From: Campylobacterales bacterium
GTDB lineage: Bacteria > Campylobacterota > Campylobacteria > Campylobacterales > Sulfurovaceae
DNA length: 10,058 bases
Reading direction: 5' to 3'
NCBI GenBank assembly: GCA_016937075.1
Contig: JAFGWQ010000025.1
Location: forward strand, 1-10,058
Shown here: piece after piece, positions 1 through 7,493 of the stretch
Position numbering within the stretch: the first letter of the stretch is position 1
Layout: each line of letters starts with the position of its first letter
The notes under the pieces: model-generated
What the model was told of the DNA's origin: nothing
Seen by the model: the letters and a program-made list of their open reading frames with translations, nothing else
Database searches by the model: none
Translations under genes and position numbers: made by a program

Positions 1-2607
1 AACCACAACACATCTGTCTTCATACTCTAGCAATAAATCTATCTGCTTTATATTATCCTCAAAACTCAAAGATACCTCTTTGCGAATTAGGGCTCCACTC
101 AAAAGCGAAACAAATTGTTGATCTTTTATGAGCAATTCCATGCGAGATTTTATATCATCTAGCATATTTATTCCCAAAATTCTACCATATCTAAAAGACA
201 CTGCCTCCAAAGCCGATGAAATACAACATAGATCAAAAGATTCTAACATTTCAAGCCCATAATGCAGTGCTGTTCCAAATATAATAGCCTCGGATGATAT
301 TACTTGCTTATCTTCTATTGCTGTATTCTCTTGCGATCCATAAGAGTGCAAAATCACAGTACTTGATTTTGGCGTTACAGTTGGCTTCTGTGTTTTTTTC
401 TCTACAATAAGCTCGCCTGCCTCCATAGGTTCTATTTCCAGTATATCAAATCTGGATTTTTGATCTTTTTTGATAATTATCATGCCATCTTGGGCTCTAG
501 TGAGTGCTACATAAAGCATATTCTTCCGATCTTTTTCTTTTGCTTGCGCTTCCTTATTTTGTGCTTTGACATAAAGCGGATCAAAATTTTCTCTTTTTGA
601 TTTTTTATAAAATATTTTATTTACATAAAGATCATCATTGTATTCAAATATAAAAGGATCGCTATTATTGTTCTCGCCTTTGAATTTATCGAGCAGTATC
701 ACATATTTAAATTCCAATCCTTTAGATTTGTGTACTGTTATTATTTTAGCTCCGCTTACACTGCCGCTTGCTACCTCTATGTTGCTGCTAGCGAATTCTT
801 CTAAAAAGCTTGGAATATCATGAAAATTAGAAGCAAACTCTAAAAGCTTCAATACATTCGCATCACAAATCCATTTGCTCTCTTTGATCAATCTATGAAT
901 GACTGTTACAGGTTCGCTAAATGGCGAAAACCACGAATCATCGATCATCTCTACTCCGCTTCGCTCCGACATTGCCAAAGCATCTATCTTTTCTCTATCA
1001 AAAAGATATTCTACCATTGCAACCAATGGAGCAATTTGCGGCAATGTCTTAAGAGAACTTGATGTATAAAGTACGGCATCTATGGCTTCCAATTCACATG
1101 CTTCTTGTAAATTAGTACCATCATCATTGGTCATAACCAAAAAAGCTATATCATCTATGCAAACTCCGGCTTGCAGCAATCTCTTAGCTTGTGCTATAGC
1201 TTCGGTTATAATCAATTCTTTACTGCTTTGCATGACCTGCACAAAACCGTTATTGGCATCTTCTTTGCTTTTTTGCAAAACAAAATCGGGCATCTTTGAG
1301 CTAAACCAGTGATTTACCTGCTCTACAATATATTTACTGCTGCGGTAATTGACAAACATCGGTTTTGGCTCAATATCATATCTATTTGCAACAAGTCCGA
1401 AAACCTCTTCGGCCCCGCCTCTAAAACGATAAATAGCTTGTTTTGTATCGCCTACAAAAAACAGGCTTTTAAATTCATGCTGACCCTTGCCTGCCATTAC
1501 TTCATCTATCATAGGCGCAAGCAACAAAAACTGCAGCATTGAAGTATCTTGAAACTCATCTAATAGTATATGGCGAAATTTGGCATCAAGTTTAAAATAC
1601 AAAAACTCTTTGGAAATATATTCATGAAGAAGTCTGAAAGTAAAATATGCCATATCATCAAAATCCATAACTCCGCTGCGTTTTACATCAGTGATAACTG
1701 CATTTTTATAGTGGGAATATATCTCAAAAAAATGAGAAAGGATACTAGACTCTTTGGCTTCTATCCATTCAAGGAGAAAAGATTTTAACTCTTGAAAATA
1801 TTCTTCTATTTGAGGCATTTTGGCCAAAGCTTTATTGAAATATTTATGCTCATGCAAGCTGGAATAATTAAATATAGTTCTAGCAAAATATTGACTAGTC
1901 TCTAGTGGATCAAAATACTCAATGGCTGTTTTTGAACCGCCTGCTTGCTCGACAAGAACTCTAAGACGGCTTCTTGCTGTATCTATCCTCTCTTCTATAT
2001 CAGTCGCATCAATTGCATTATATTTGATATTCGGCAAAAGAGGATCTATGGTATAAAAAGCTTTAAGCCTTGGGATTATTTTATTAAACTCTCTGTCTTC
2101 GATCTCTAAAGCCAACCTGACAAGTCTAGATAACAATCCGCTATGAAACAATTCGTCTAAAAAATAATTTTCAAGTTTTTGGGTATCTTTATTCTCTTTT
2201 GTCACAAAATCAGGCTCAAGCCCAATTTCCAATGAACTATTGCGAAGTATGTTGCCAAAAAAACTATCAAGTGTAGTTATATGATTTTGTGTAGTCAAAA
2301 ACCTATCAAGCACGCTTGGCTGCAAAGCAAAAAGCTCTTCTTTGCTCTTGCCGGTCTGCTTAGATACTTCCTCCACTATGGCGCGCATCTTTGGATCATT
2401 TTGATTTGTAAAATTAACTATATCTCCTAGTATCCTATCTCGCATCTCAGATGTTGCTTTATTCGTAAATGTCACTGCCAATATTGAGCCGGGAGATTCA
2501 CCTAAAAACAGCAAAGACAGATACCTAACTGAAAGAGCGAATGTCTTGCCGCTTCCTGCACTTGCCAAATAAGCAAGATACTCTTCAAAATCTCCCTTTG
2601 GTTTCAC
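1..2607 (-). CDS. addA: AddA, UvrD/RecB-family helicase-nuclease subunit (3' end beyond window)
   Basis: ATP-driven DNA translocase subunit of the AddAB complex, which resects double-strand breaks for RecA-dependent repair in the cytoplasm. I translated the frame by hand: 869 codons with no stop. Superfamily 1A motifs appear in order: Walker A ASAGSGKT (15-22), motif Ia AVTFTNKAT (44-52), DFDD (315-318), motif II DEFQD (350-354), GDTKQAIYRFRGG (386-398), TVHKSKGLEF (624-633) and VALTRAQ (700-706). A RecB-type nuclease follows: GTALHYGLE with His782, then IDLLLEY with Asp857. The last visible residues (CVVV, 866-869) should precede the DYK catalytic motif, so roughly 50 to 60 residues are probably missing. 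The GTG start at 2607 overlaps the addB stop as GTGA and has GAGGAG seven bases upstream. It is co-transcribed with addB. AddA rather than RecB is chosen because of the AddB partner. No frameshift was seen. Confidence 0.95.
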   Translation of the reverse strand, partial: MKPKGDFEEYLAYLASAGSGKTFALSVRYLSLLFLGESPGSILAVTFTNKATSEMRDRILGDIVNFTNQNDPKMRAIVEEVSKQTGKSKEELFALQPSVLDRFLTTQNHITTLDSFFGNILRNSSLEIGLEPDFVTKENKDTQKLENYFLDELFHSGLLSRLVRLALEIEDREFNKIIPRLKAFYTIDPLLPNIKYNAIDATDIEERIDTARSRLRVLVEQAGGSKTAIEYFDPLETSQYFARTIFNYSSLHEHKYFNKALAKMPQIEEYFQELKSFLLEWIEAKESSILSHFFEIYSHYKNAVITDVKRSGVMDFDDMAYFTFRLLHEYISKEFLYFKLDAKFRHILLDEFQDTSMLQFLLLAPMIDEVMAGKGQHEFKSLFFVGDTKQAIYRFRGGAEEVFGLVANRYDIEPKPMFVNYRSSKYIVEQVNHWFSSKMPDFVLQKSKEDANNGFVQVMQSSKELIITEAIAQAKRLLQAGVCIDDIAFLVMTNDDGTNLQEACELEAIDAVLYTSSSLKTLPQIAPLVAMVEYLFDREKIDALAMSERSGVEMIDDSWFSPFSEPVTVIHRLIKESKWICDANVLKLLEFASNFHDIPSFLEEFASSNIEVASGSVSGAKIITVHKSKGLEFKYVILLDKFKGENNNSDPFIFEYNDDLYVNKIFYKKSKRENFDPLYVKAQNKEAQAKEKDRKNMLYVALTRAQDGMIIIKKDQKSRFDILEIEPMEAGELIVEKKTQKPTVTPKSSTVILHSYGSQENTAIEDKQVISSEAIIFGTALHYGLEMLESFDLCCISSALEAVSFRYGRILGINMLDDIKSRMELLIKDQQFVSLLSGALIRKEVSLSFEDNIKQIDLLLEYEDRCVVV

Positions 2608-4979
2608 AGGTATTCTCCTCTTTGGCATACAAGCGCAAATTCACAATACTCACATATTTTCAAGTTTTCACATTTGCTTGCAACTAAGGTTTTGGTACTT
2701 TTCATTTGTGCAATATTGGCAAATAACAACTCATCTTTCTCTTCTAATGCTCTAGCCTCTTCTATTTTGCCTCTATCAAAAATTTTTACAAATGCCAATT
2801 TGATGTTTTTATATTTTTTTAGCAGCAACTGGTGATAGATACTCATCTGAAAATCGCTAAAATCTTCTAAATTTTTTTCTTTATTTGCTTCGCTTGTCTT
2901 GCCGGTTTTATAATCCAAAACAAAAGTATGTGTACTGTCTTGGTCTATTCTGTCGCATCGTCCCCTAAACTTAAGTCCGTTTATCTCTCCGCAAATCTCC
3001 AATTCACGTTCTACAACCCTCCAGCCTGCTTTAAAATGGGATATTTGAGCATCAACAAACCCTCTAAGCTTCTCTTGCCACAATAATTTTTTATAGCGGT
3101 TTTTTGCATCATCTTGAGGTACTAACTCGTTTATTTGCATATTTATCTTTTTTGTCAGCGTATCCGCGTGGTCAAAAAAGTTATATTTTTCATAAACTTT
3201 TTGAAGCAATGTATGCATCATATTGCCTTCATTTAGCTCTTCTTCGGGCTTGGCTTTGATATGTTTTATATACTTGTAATAATATTTTCTTTTACATGTT
3301 AAATACGTACCAAGCATAGAAGATGACCAAATTATTTTTGTAGCGTCGAATGCAACAACAATATCTTTATCATCTCTGAATTGAGAACTTTCATCATAAA
3401 ATAAACTATAATCAACCGTTTGTTCTTTTATACTGTTTTGCAACCCAAGCTCATAGATAAATCTGGAAGGAAGTTTGTTGTTGCTGATACTATAGATGAT
3501 CACTGATCTTTTAGCTTGCTCTAACACTCTTTTATATATCTGTTTTTGCAATGCTTCTCTATCACTTTTGGTAGGCAAAGATGCACCTACTCTTACTGAT
3601 GAATTTAAAAACTGATCTTTACCAGGCAAAGCAGGAGTAACCCCTTCATTGAAATCTACGATAACAACACCATCAAAAACCACACCCCTAGTCTCCAAAG
3701 CACCCATGACAGTTACTTTCCCGCCTCTAATATCATCTATCGTAATTTCACCAATAGCTTTTAGCCATATAGAAAGCCAATCTGCATAACTAAGCTGATG
3801 TGATACAAAAATCCTCCGGAGCAATAAATATTTTTCATATACTTTATCGTTATGATAAGGCAATATCTCACCTTCAAGAGGACAATCAAGCAGCCCAAGA
3901 TCATTCAAGAAGCGAAAAAATACTTCTATGGTTATCTTTTTGGATATATCGACACTGTCTAATATCTCAAATTTTATATCGTACCTTATAAGTCTATGCC
4001 TATCCTTGGAATCAAAACTCTGCCAATAAAGCTTGATAGCTTCTAGACTTTTGTATATTTGGCCCATAGAATAATCATGGCCCATAGCAAAATTAAGATT
4101 GTTGTATCTATCATAAAGTACAAAACTATGCTTAAAACTCTCATCTGGCAAAATGAGCACAATATTTTTCGGATCAATTCCGTCATTTACCATATCTTGG
4201 ATAGCGCCAAATGCCAAAGGTATCTGTTCATACCTCTCTTGTGTAGACACAACCTTAGCATTGATATTACTATTTATAGGAAGGCTGGAAATAATCTGTT
4301 TTGAGCTAAAATCAATAAATATATCATGATCACTTAGTAACTCAAGCCCATACTCTTTAAATCTTTCTTGCATTTTTGTAGTGAATTTACTAGTAGTGTA
4401 ATGTAAAATAAGTGTGGTTTTGCAAGAGATCTTATCAAGAAGTTCAAGCTCGAAACGACTCAAATATCCTTCCAAATGCACCTCTATGATATTGTATCTT
4501 TTAATAAAACCTTCATTTAAAGTATAAATTTCCGGCAAAAAAGCCTTATCTACACAGCCTCTCTCATCAAGAAGCGATTTATATCTCTCTTTTAATGTTT
4601 TAAGTATCCGTATGTGTTCATCAAATTCGCTATAAGCATCAGCACATTCAAGCTGATAGAACTCGACCTTTTCATTGGCCAATTCTTCAAAAAATTTGAA
4701 TATCGCATCACTTCTAGTAAAAAATCTTACTAGATCTGGATTTAGTTTGAGTTTATTAAAAGCTTCAAATGACGCAGCATCCCTAAGCAGCAATATCCGC
4801 TCCATTGCATCAACCTGATTCTTTGCGCCGACACTGATAGAGCGAGATTCAAACTCATCCATTCGCATAAACGTAGGCAACAACCTATCTGTTTCTTTAA
4901 AAGACTCTCTAATGGAACGTAATGCCCGAGATGTTGGATAAACAATAAGTGAATTGGATGTATCTTGCGCTTTAATCAT
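2604..4979 (-). CDS. addB: AddB, PD-(D/E)XK nuclease subunit of AddAB
   Basis: Partner of AddA in double-strand break resection. The protein has 791 residues, much shorter than the roughly 1160 of Bacillus AddB but usual for Campylobacterota. The N-terminal two thirds is an inactivated helicase-like region: where Walker A would sit, it has only IVYPTSRALRS, without GxGKT. The C-terminal nuclease has His589 (NMMHTLL), Asp676 (GRCDRID), Asp689 and Lys691 (LDYKTGK). Four cysteines fit the AddB 4Fe-4S staple: Cys562 (YLTCKRKYYY) plus Cys776, Cys779 and Cys785 (C-x2-C-x5-C at the C terminus). The TGA stop overlaps the addA GTG. The ATG start has no visible Shine-Dalgarno sequence and lies immediately after a -10-like element. 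I keep this start because the conserved first beta strand (SLIVYP) begins only about ten residues in. Confidence 0.93.
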   Translation of the reverse strand: MIKAQDTSNSLIVYPTSRALRSIRESFKETDRLLPTFMRMDEFESRSISVGAKNQVDAMERILLLRDAASFEAFNKLKLNPDLVRFFTRSDAIFKFFEELANEKVEFYQLECADAYSEFDEHIRILKTLKERYKSLLDERGCVDKAFLPEIYTLNEGFIKRYNIIEVHLEGYLSRFELELLDKISCKTTLILHYTTSKFTTKMQERFKEYGLELLSDHDIFIDFSSKQIISSLPINSNINAKVVSTQERYEQIPLAFGAIQDMVNDGIDPKNIVLILPDESFKHSFVLYDRYNNLNFAMGHDYSMGQIYKSLEAIKLYWQSFDSKDRHRLIRYDIKFEILDSVDISKKITIEVFFRFLNDLGLLDCPLEGEILPYHNDKVYEKYLLLRRIFVSHQLSYADWLSIWLKAIGEITIDDIRGGKVTVMGALETRGVVFDGVVIVDFNEGVTPALPGKDQFLNSSVRVGASLPTKSDREALQKQIYKRVLEQAKRSVIIYSISNNKLPSRFIYELGLQNSIKEQTVDYSLFYDESSQFRDDKDIVVAFDATKIIWSSSMLGTYLTCKRKYYYKYIKHIKAKPEEELNEGNMMHTLLQKVYEKYNFFDHADTLTKKINMQINELVPQDDAKNRYKKLLWQEKLRGFVDAQISHFKAGWRVVERELEICGEINGLKFRGRCDRIDQDSTHTFVLDYKTGKTSEANKEKNLEDFSDFQMSIYHQLLLKKYKNIKLAFVKIFDRGKIEEARALEEKDELLFANIAQMKSTKTLVASKCENLKICEYCEFALVCQRGEYL
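2615..2620 (-). promoter_or_regulatory. Ribosome binding site deciding the addA GTG start
   Basis: The minus strand reads GAGGAG, seven bases before GTG at 2607. It lies inside the last codons of addB. This strong site and the four-base GTGA overlap with the addB stop support a GTG start and translational coupling. The Walker A motif begins only 14 residues later, so there is little room for a downstream start. Confidence 0.8.
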
Positions 4980-4985
4980 TGAAAC

Positions 4986-4994
4986 AGTATAGCA
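4986..4994 (-). promoter_or_regulatory. Probable extended -10 promoter of addBA
   Basis: The minus strand reads TGCTATACT, an extended -10 (TGn followed by TATACT) for the vegetative sigma factor. No good -35 is seen at 17 bp spacing, which is normal for Campylobacterota promoters. The hexamer ends seven bases before the A of the addB ATG, so transcription would be expected to begin at or next to the start codon. The position after a probable terminator supports an independent addBA unit. This is inference from sequence only. Confidence 0.5.
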
Positions 4995-5065
4995 TATTAG
5001 GAGTTATGGATTGATTTTTGGATCAGTATCGTGATAAAGACGAGTTTGGTGCAATTGCTTAAGAT

Positions 5066-5098
5066 GATAAAATATGGGACAAGCAGATAGCTTGCCCC
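5066..5098 (-). terminator. Probable intrinsic terminator of the cco accessory operon
   Basis: On the minus strand GGGGCAAG pairs with CTTGTCCC (8 bp, one G-U pair) around a 7-base loop CTATCTG, followed by the T-rich ATATTTTATC. It lies 25 bases past the fixH stop and before the addB promoter. The tail is interrupted by A's, so termination may be incomplete. The rest of the 144-base gap (4980-5123) shows only the addB promoter. Confidence 0.6.
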
Positions 5099-5123
5099 TG
5101 CAGTAGATAAAAATACCCTATAA

Positions 5124-5663
5124 TTATTTAACTAAATATGCGGGTGTTTCGAGATAACCTACAGCATCCCCTATTTTGGCTTTTAATACCAAAGTATATC
5201 TTCCTGCTTTAACAATATCAAATGTTGGTGTCTCAAAGGATTTGCCGTTAAAAGCAATATTTTCTATTGTTTTGTCATCAAGATCAGTATGTGGTCTTGT
5301 AAGCATAAAAGATACCTTTGCATCTTTGATTTCTGTCCCATTTTTATCAACTATATGATAAAAAAATTGATTTGCCCCTTTATTTAGTCCAACAGGGTCA
5401 ACATGTTTGCGTTTACTATGTTTGTTTTCGTCTACTTTAATAGTTTTCGTGCCTACGAGTTCAATTGTATACTTAGCATTAAATGCTTCTTGTAATGCAA
5501 TAATCTCATTTATATTCATATCAGCATTTTGATATGACATCATATATGCATTCTCTTTTTCAACCGGCATTGCAGAAGCGGATTTGATAGTCCAATACCC
5601 AAGCCCTAATCCTAAAAAAAGAAAACCTATTATCATATGAGGCCAATAAGTTTTATTGTTCAC
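5124..5663 (-). CDS. fixH: FixH/CcoH-family cbb3 oxidase assembly protein
   Basis: Membrane-anchored protein of 179 residues. FixH/CcoH proteins associate with cbb3 oxidase subunits and are needed for assembly or stability. A single N-terminal span (about residues 8-28, MIIGFLFLGLGLGYW) leads into a periplasmic domain of about 150 residues. That domain has the family pattern of a beta-sandwich: NQFFYHIVDKNG, DAKVSFMLTRPHT, then AGRYTLVLKAKIGD near the C terminus. A lysine- and histidine-rich stretch (ENKHSKRKH, about 79-87) is a local oddity. The start is GTG at 5663, preceded by AAGGA, and it overlaps the previous gene by 11 bases. It is the last gene of the oxidase operon, before the probable terminator. 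The family call is firm from the membrane span, size and context; the exact role here is inferred. I recall the C. jejuni counterpart as Cj1483c. Confidence 0.82.
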   Translation of the reverse strand: MNNKTYWPHMIIGFLFLGLGLGYWTIKSASAMPVEKENAYMMSYQNADMNINEIIALQEAFNAKYTIELVGTKTIKVDENKHSKRKHVDPVGLNKGANQFFYHIVDKNGTEIKDAKVSFMLTRPHTDLDDKTIENIAFNGKSFETPTFDIVKAGRYTLVLKAKIGDAVGYLETPAYLVK

Positions 5664-6255
5664 TCTTCATCCTTCGCAAAATTGGTCGTCCGATAAAAAT
5701 CCAAAATACTGCAATAGCACCAGCATATATAAACACTCTTAGAAAATTAACAATCCATTGTGTCTCATTTGGTATCGTTGTTGTCAATTGTACACCCTTA
5801 GCTTTGGCTACCTGATCAGCCAATTCTGAAAATGCTTGAACAACTGCTACGTTATATTTGTCTTCTATAGAATTACCATCATATTCGTCCCTGACTACAT
5901 CGATTGCTGCGTCTTTGACATCTGCTTCGTTGTATAGATTGCTTAATTCAGGAGACGATGGTATGATACCGATTCTTTGGTTATGCGGAGCAAAAATAAA
6001 TATTATATATGGCTTGTTTAAGTTTACTTCAAACTTCTTTGCATAATCAACCATGCTTGTTCCTCTAGGAAGTGCATCGTTTGTAGCTATCAAATATCCG
6101 CTGATACCTGTTTTTTCTTTTAGCTCATCGGCCATAACAATAATTTTTTCTTTGGCTTTTGGTTTTAACAATTCATCTTTGATAATTGGTGATGCAAAGA
6201 GAGAAGAAGAGAAAACCAAAACAAGCAAGGCTAGCCTTGCATATGTTTTGATCAT
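5653..6255 (-). CDS. Secreted, C-terminally membrane-anchored protein, TPM-domain-like
   Basis: A 200-residue protein with an N-terminal signal peptide (about 1-21, LALLVLVFSSSLFASP), a periplasmic domain (about 22-165) and one C-terminal span (about 167-188). A short basic tail, RRMKSEQ, should lie in the cytoplasm. The middle shows a pattern reminiscent of the TPM (PF04536) family: ADELKEKTG, SGYLIAT, then KPYIIFIFAP and QRIGIIPS. TPM proteins are varied; some act in photosystem II repair or as phosphatases, so no reaction can be assigned. It sits four bases after a 33-residue membrane peptide and overlaps fixH by 11 bases, so a role in cbb3 maturation or maintenance is plausible by context alone. 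ATG at 6255 has AGGAT upstream. I recall the same position in C. jejuni as Cj1485c or a neighbour, uncharacterised. Confidence 0.85.
   Translation of the reverse strand: MIKTYARLALLVLVFSSSLFASPIIKDELLKPKAKEKIIVMADELKEKTGISGYLIATNDALPRGTSMVDYAKKFEVNLNKPYIIFIFAPHNQRIGIIPSSPELSNLYNEADVKDAAIDVVRDEYDGNSIEDKYNVAVVQAFSELADQVAKAKGVQLTTTIPNETQWIVNFLRVFIYAGAIAVFWIFIGRPILRRMKSEQ
5670..5674 (-). promoter_or_regulatory. Ribosome binding site deciding the fixH GTG start
   Basis: The minus strand reads AAGGA, six bases before GTG at 5663, inside the end of the preceding gene. It favours the GTG over the next in-frame ATG, nine codons on, which would remove the first residues before the membrane span. Confidence 0.65.
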
Positions 6256-6259
6256 AGTT

Positions 6260-6361
6260 TTATCCTATGTATAAATGGTTTGGAGTTACAACGGCCCAAA
6301 GCGTCACAAGAGCAGAAACCACTAACATAACAGTGAGAACTTTATCCATAATTTTTATCAT
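6260..6361 (-). CDS. 33-residue single-span membrane peptide in the cbb3 operon
   Basis: A very short gene that length cut-offs would miss. ATG at 6361 is preceded by TAAGGAG with a five-base spacer, where TAA is the stop of the DUF4006 gene. The peptide is MIKIMDKVLTVMLVVSALVT followed by LWAVVTPNHLYIG. It has a short basic N terminus, one hydrophobic segment (about 8-26) and a brief polar tail, which predicts an N-in, C-out single span. It fills the only gap between two tightly packed genes and its stop lies four bases before the next ATG, so it looks translated. The function is unknown. Small single-span subunits such as CcoM and CcoQ exist in cbb3 oxidases, so an accessory subunit is a reasonable guess. 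C. jejuni has a small membrane-protein gene in this region too, from memory. Confidence 0.75.
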   Translation of the reverse strand: MIKIMDKVLTVMLVVSALVTLWAVVTPNHLYIG

Positions 6362-6370
6362 TGTCTCTCC

Positions 6371-6601
6371 TTATTTAGCATCTTGAAATGCATAGTCTGC
6401 ATTTGCTTTGCTATTCATTTTTACATTATCCAAATTGCCGACAATTGGAGCAGGATCATAATAGTTCGTAGCACTTGCTTGTTGAACCATCAATCCCCAT
6501 ACTGTTAATACACCCAAAATTGCAAGCAACAATACTGTAGCAATCAACATACCGGTTACACCACTGAGGCTAAAAACGCCTCTTTTTGTATTTTCTGCCA
6601 T
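6371..6601 (-). CDS. DUF4006-family single-span membrane protein
   Basis: A 76-residue protein with the characteristic N terminus KRGVFSLSGVTGMLIATVLL, which I recognise as the DUF4006 family found behind ccoP in Campylobacterota. One membrane span covers about residues 15-39. The rest (NYYDPAPIVGNLDN and on) is polar and probably periplasmic. No cofactor ligand such as CxxCH is present. The gene starts ten bases after the ccoP stop, and the stop itself forms part of the ribosome site TAAGGAG. The constant linkage to the oxidase suggests an accessory subunit or assembly factor, but no biochemical role is known to me. The C. jejuni counterpart should be Cj1486c. Confidence 0.88.
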   Translation of the reverse strand: MAENTKRGVFSLSGVTGMLIATVLLLAILGVLTVWGLMVQQASATNYYDPAPIVGNLDNVKMNSKANADYAFQDAK

Positions 6602-6611
6602 TATTTACTCC

Positions 6612-7493
6612 TTATAGTGTTTGAAGATAGGTTGACAATGCTTTTTCTTGCACTGGCGTCAATCTAGTTTTAAACGAAGGCATGGCACCAATAGCACCTT
6701 TTTTACCATTTTGAAGAACGTGAGATACAACAGCATCATCATATTCAACAATATTTGGCGCAGCGCCATTATTACCTTTTCCATCAGCACCGTGACATGC
6801 AACACAAGTAGCAAATGCCGCTGGAGCTGTACCTTGCATTCCGCCTGCTACATAAGTTGCAATAGCTTCAGCATCAGCGCCTTGAGCCAGCATTGGAGGC
6901 ATTGCACCCATTGGGTAAGCAAGTTGATTTGAACCTTTTTCGATTACATCAAGAATTTGCTCTTTGCTCATGCGTGTTGTTAAATCTTGTGCTTTGCCTG
7001 ACAATCCGTCTGCTGTCTCACCATGACATGGAGCACATTGTACCAAAAATACAGACTCACCCATCGCTGTAAGCGTAGCTTTATCCGGATTGGCAAATGT
7101 TGCTTCAAATTTAGCATTATATGCTTTTGTCTCTTCGTTATATTCACCGATTTGGCTATATGCATTGAGAGGATAACCAGCTAACCAATACCATAGTGCC
7201 CAAATTATTGTACCCAAAAATGAGTATGCCCAACCTGATGGCAATTCATTTTTATACTCGCCGATACCGTCCCAACTCTCGTCTGCAAGCTCACCGGTTG
7301 ATTTGTCGGTTTTCATCTGATTGACGTATTTTGCAGCTACACCAGCCGTAATAATAGCAATAGCAATAGCACCGAATATAGTAATCATGTTAACAGGATC
7401 ACTAAGGTCGATATTCATACCTTTTACTACAACTACGGTAGCAAGTATAAGTACTACTGCGAAAGCTAATGCCTTTATCATTAAACTATTCAT
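6612..7493 (-). CDS. ccoP: CcoP, di-haem c subunit of cbb3-type cytochrome c oxidase
   Basis: Electron-entry subunit of 293 residues that accepts electrons from soluble or membrane cytochromes c and passes them towards CcoO and CcoN. Two covalent haem sites are visible: CAPCH (153-157) and CVACH (230-234), with likely axial methionines in YPMGAMPP (Met195 or Met198) and GAMPSF (Met271). Three hydrophobic segments lie at about 5-24, 35-55 and 88-107. The third, with the flanking DGIGEYKNELPSGW and AGYPLNAYSQIGEYNEE, is the canonical CcoP anchor. Many CcoP proteins have only one or two spans. ATG at 7493 overlaps the ccoQ stop as ATGA and has AAAGGAG upstream inside ccoQ, favouring it over Met26. 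The haem domains face the periplasm. Confidence 0.96.
   Translation of the reverse strand: MNSLMIKALAFAVVLILATVVVVKGMNIDLSDPVNMITIFGAIAIAIITAGVAAKYVNQMKTDKSTGELADESWDGIGEYKNELPSGWAYSFLGTIIWALWYWLAGYPLNAYSQIGEYNEETKAYNAKFEATFANPDKATLTAMGESVFLVQCAPCHGETADGLSGKAQDLTTRMSKEQILDVIEKGSNQLAYPMGAMPPMLAQGADAEAIATYVAGGMQGTAPAAFATCVACHGADGKGNNGAAPNIVEYDDAVVSHVLQNGKKGAIGAMPSFKTRLTPVQEKALSTYLQTL

Noticed and set aside
1082..1788. Plus-strand open frames opposite addA
   Set aside because: They are short, lack ribosome sites, encode no recognisable motif and lie wholly opposite the continuous addA frame.
1..2607. Suspicion that the long gene-less stretch at the left held a degraded gene
   Set aside because: Codon-by-codon translation showed one intact minus-strand frame with all helicase motifs. 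It merely lacks its stop inside the window.
5119..5124. TATAAT on the plus strand at the end of fixH
   Set aside because: It would drive only antisense RNA, in an AT-rich stretch where the hexamer is common, and no gene follows on that strand.
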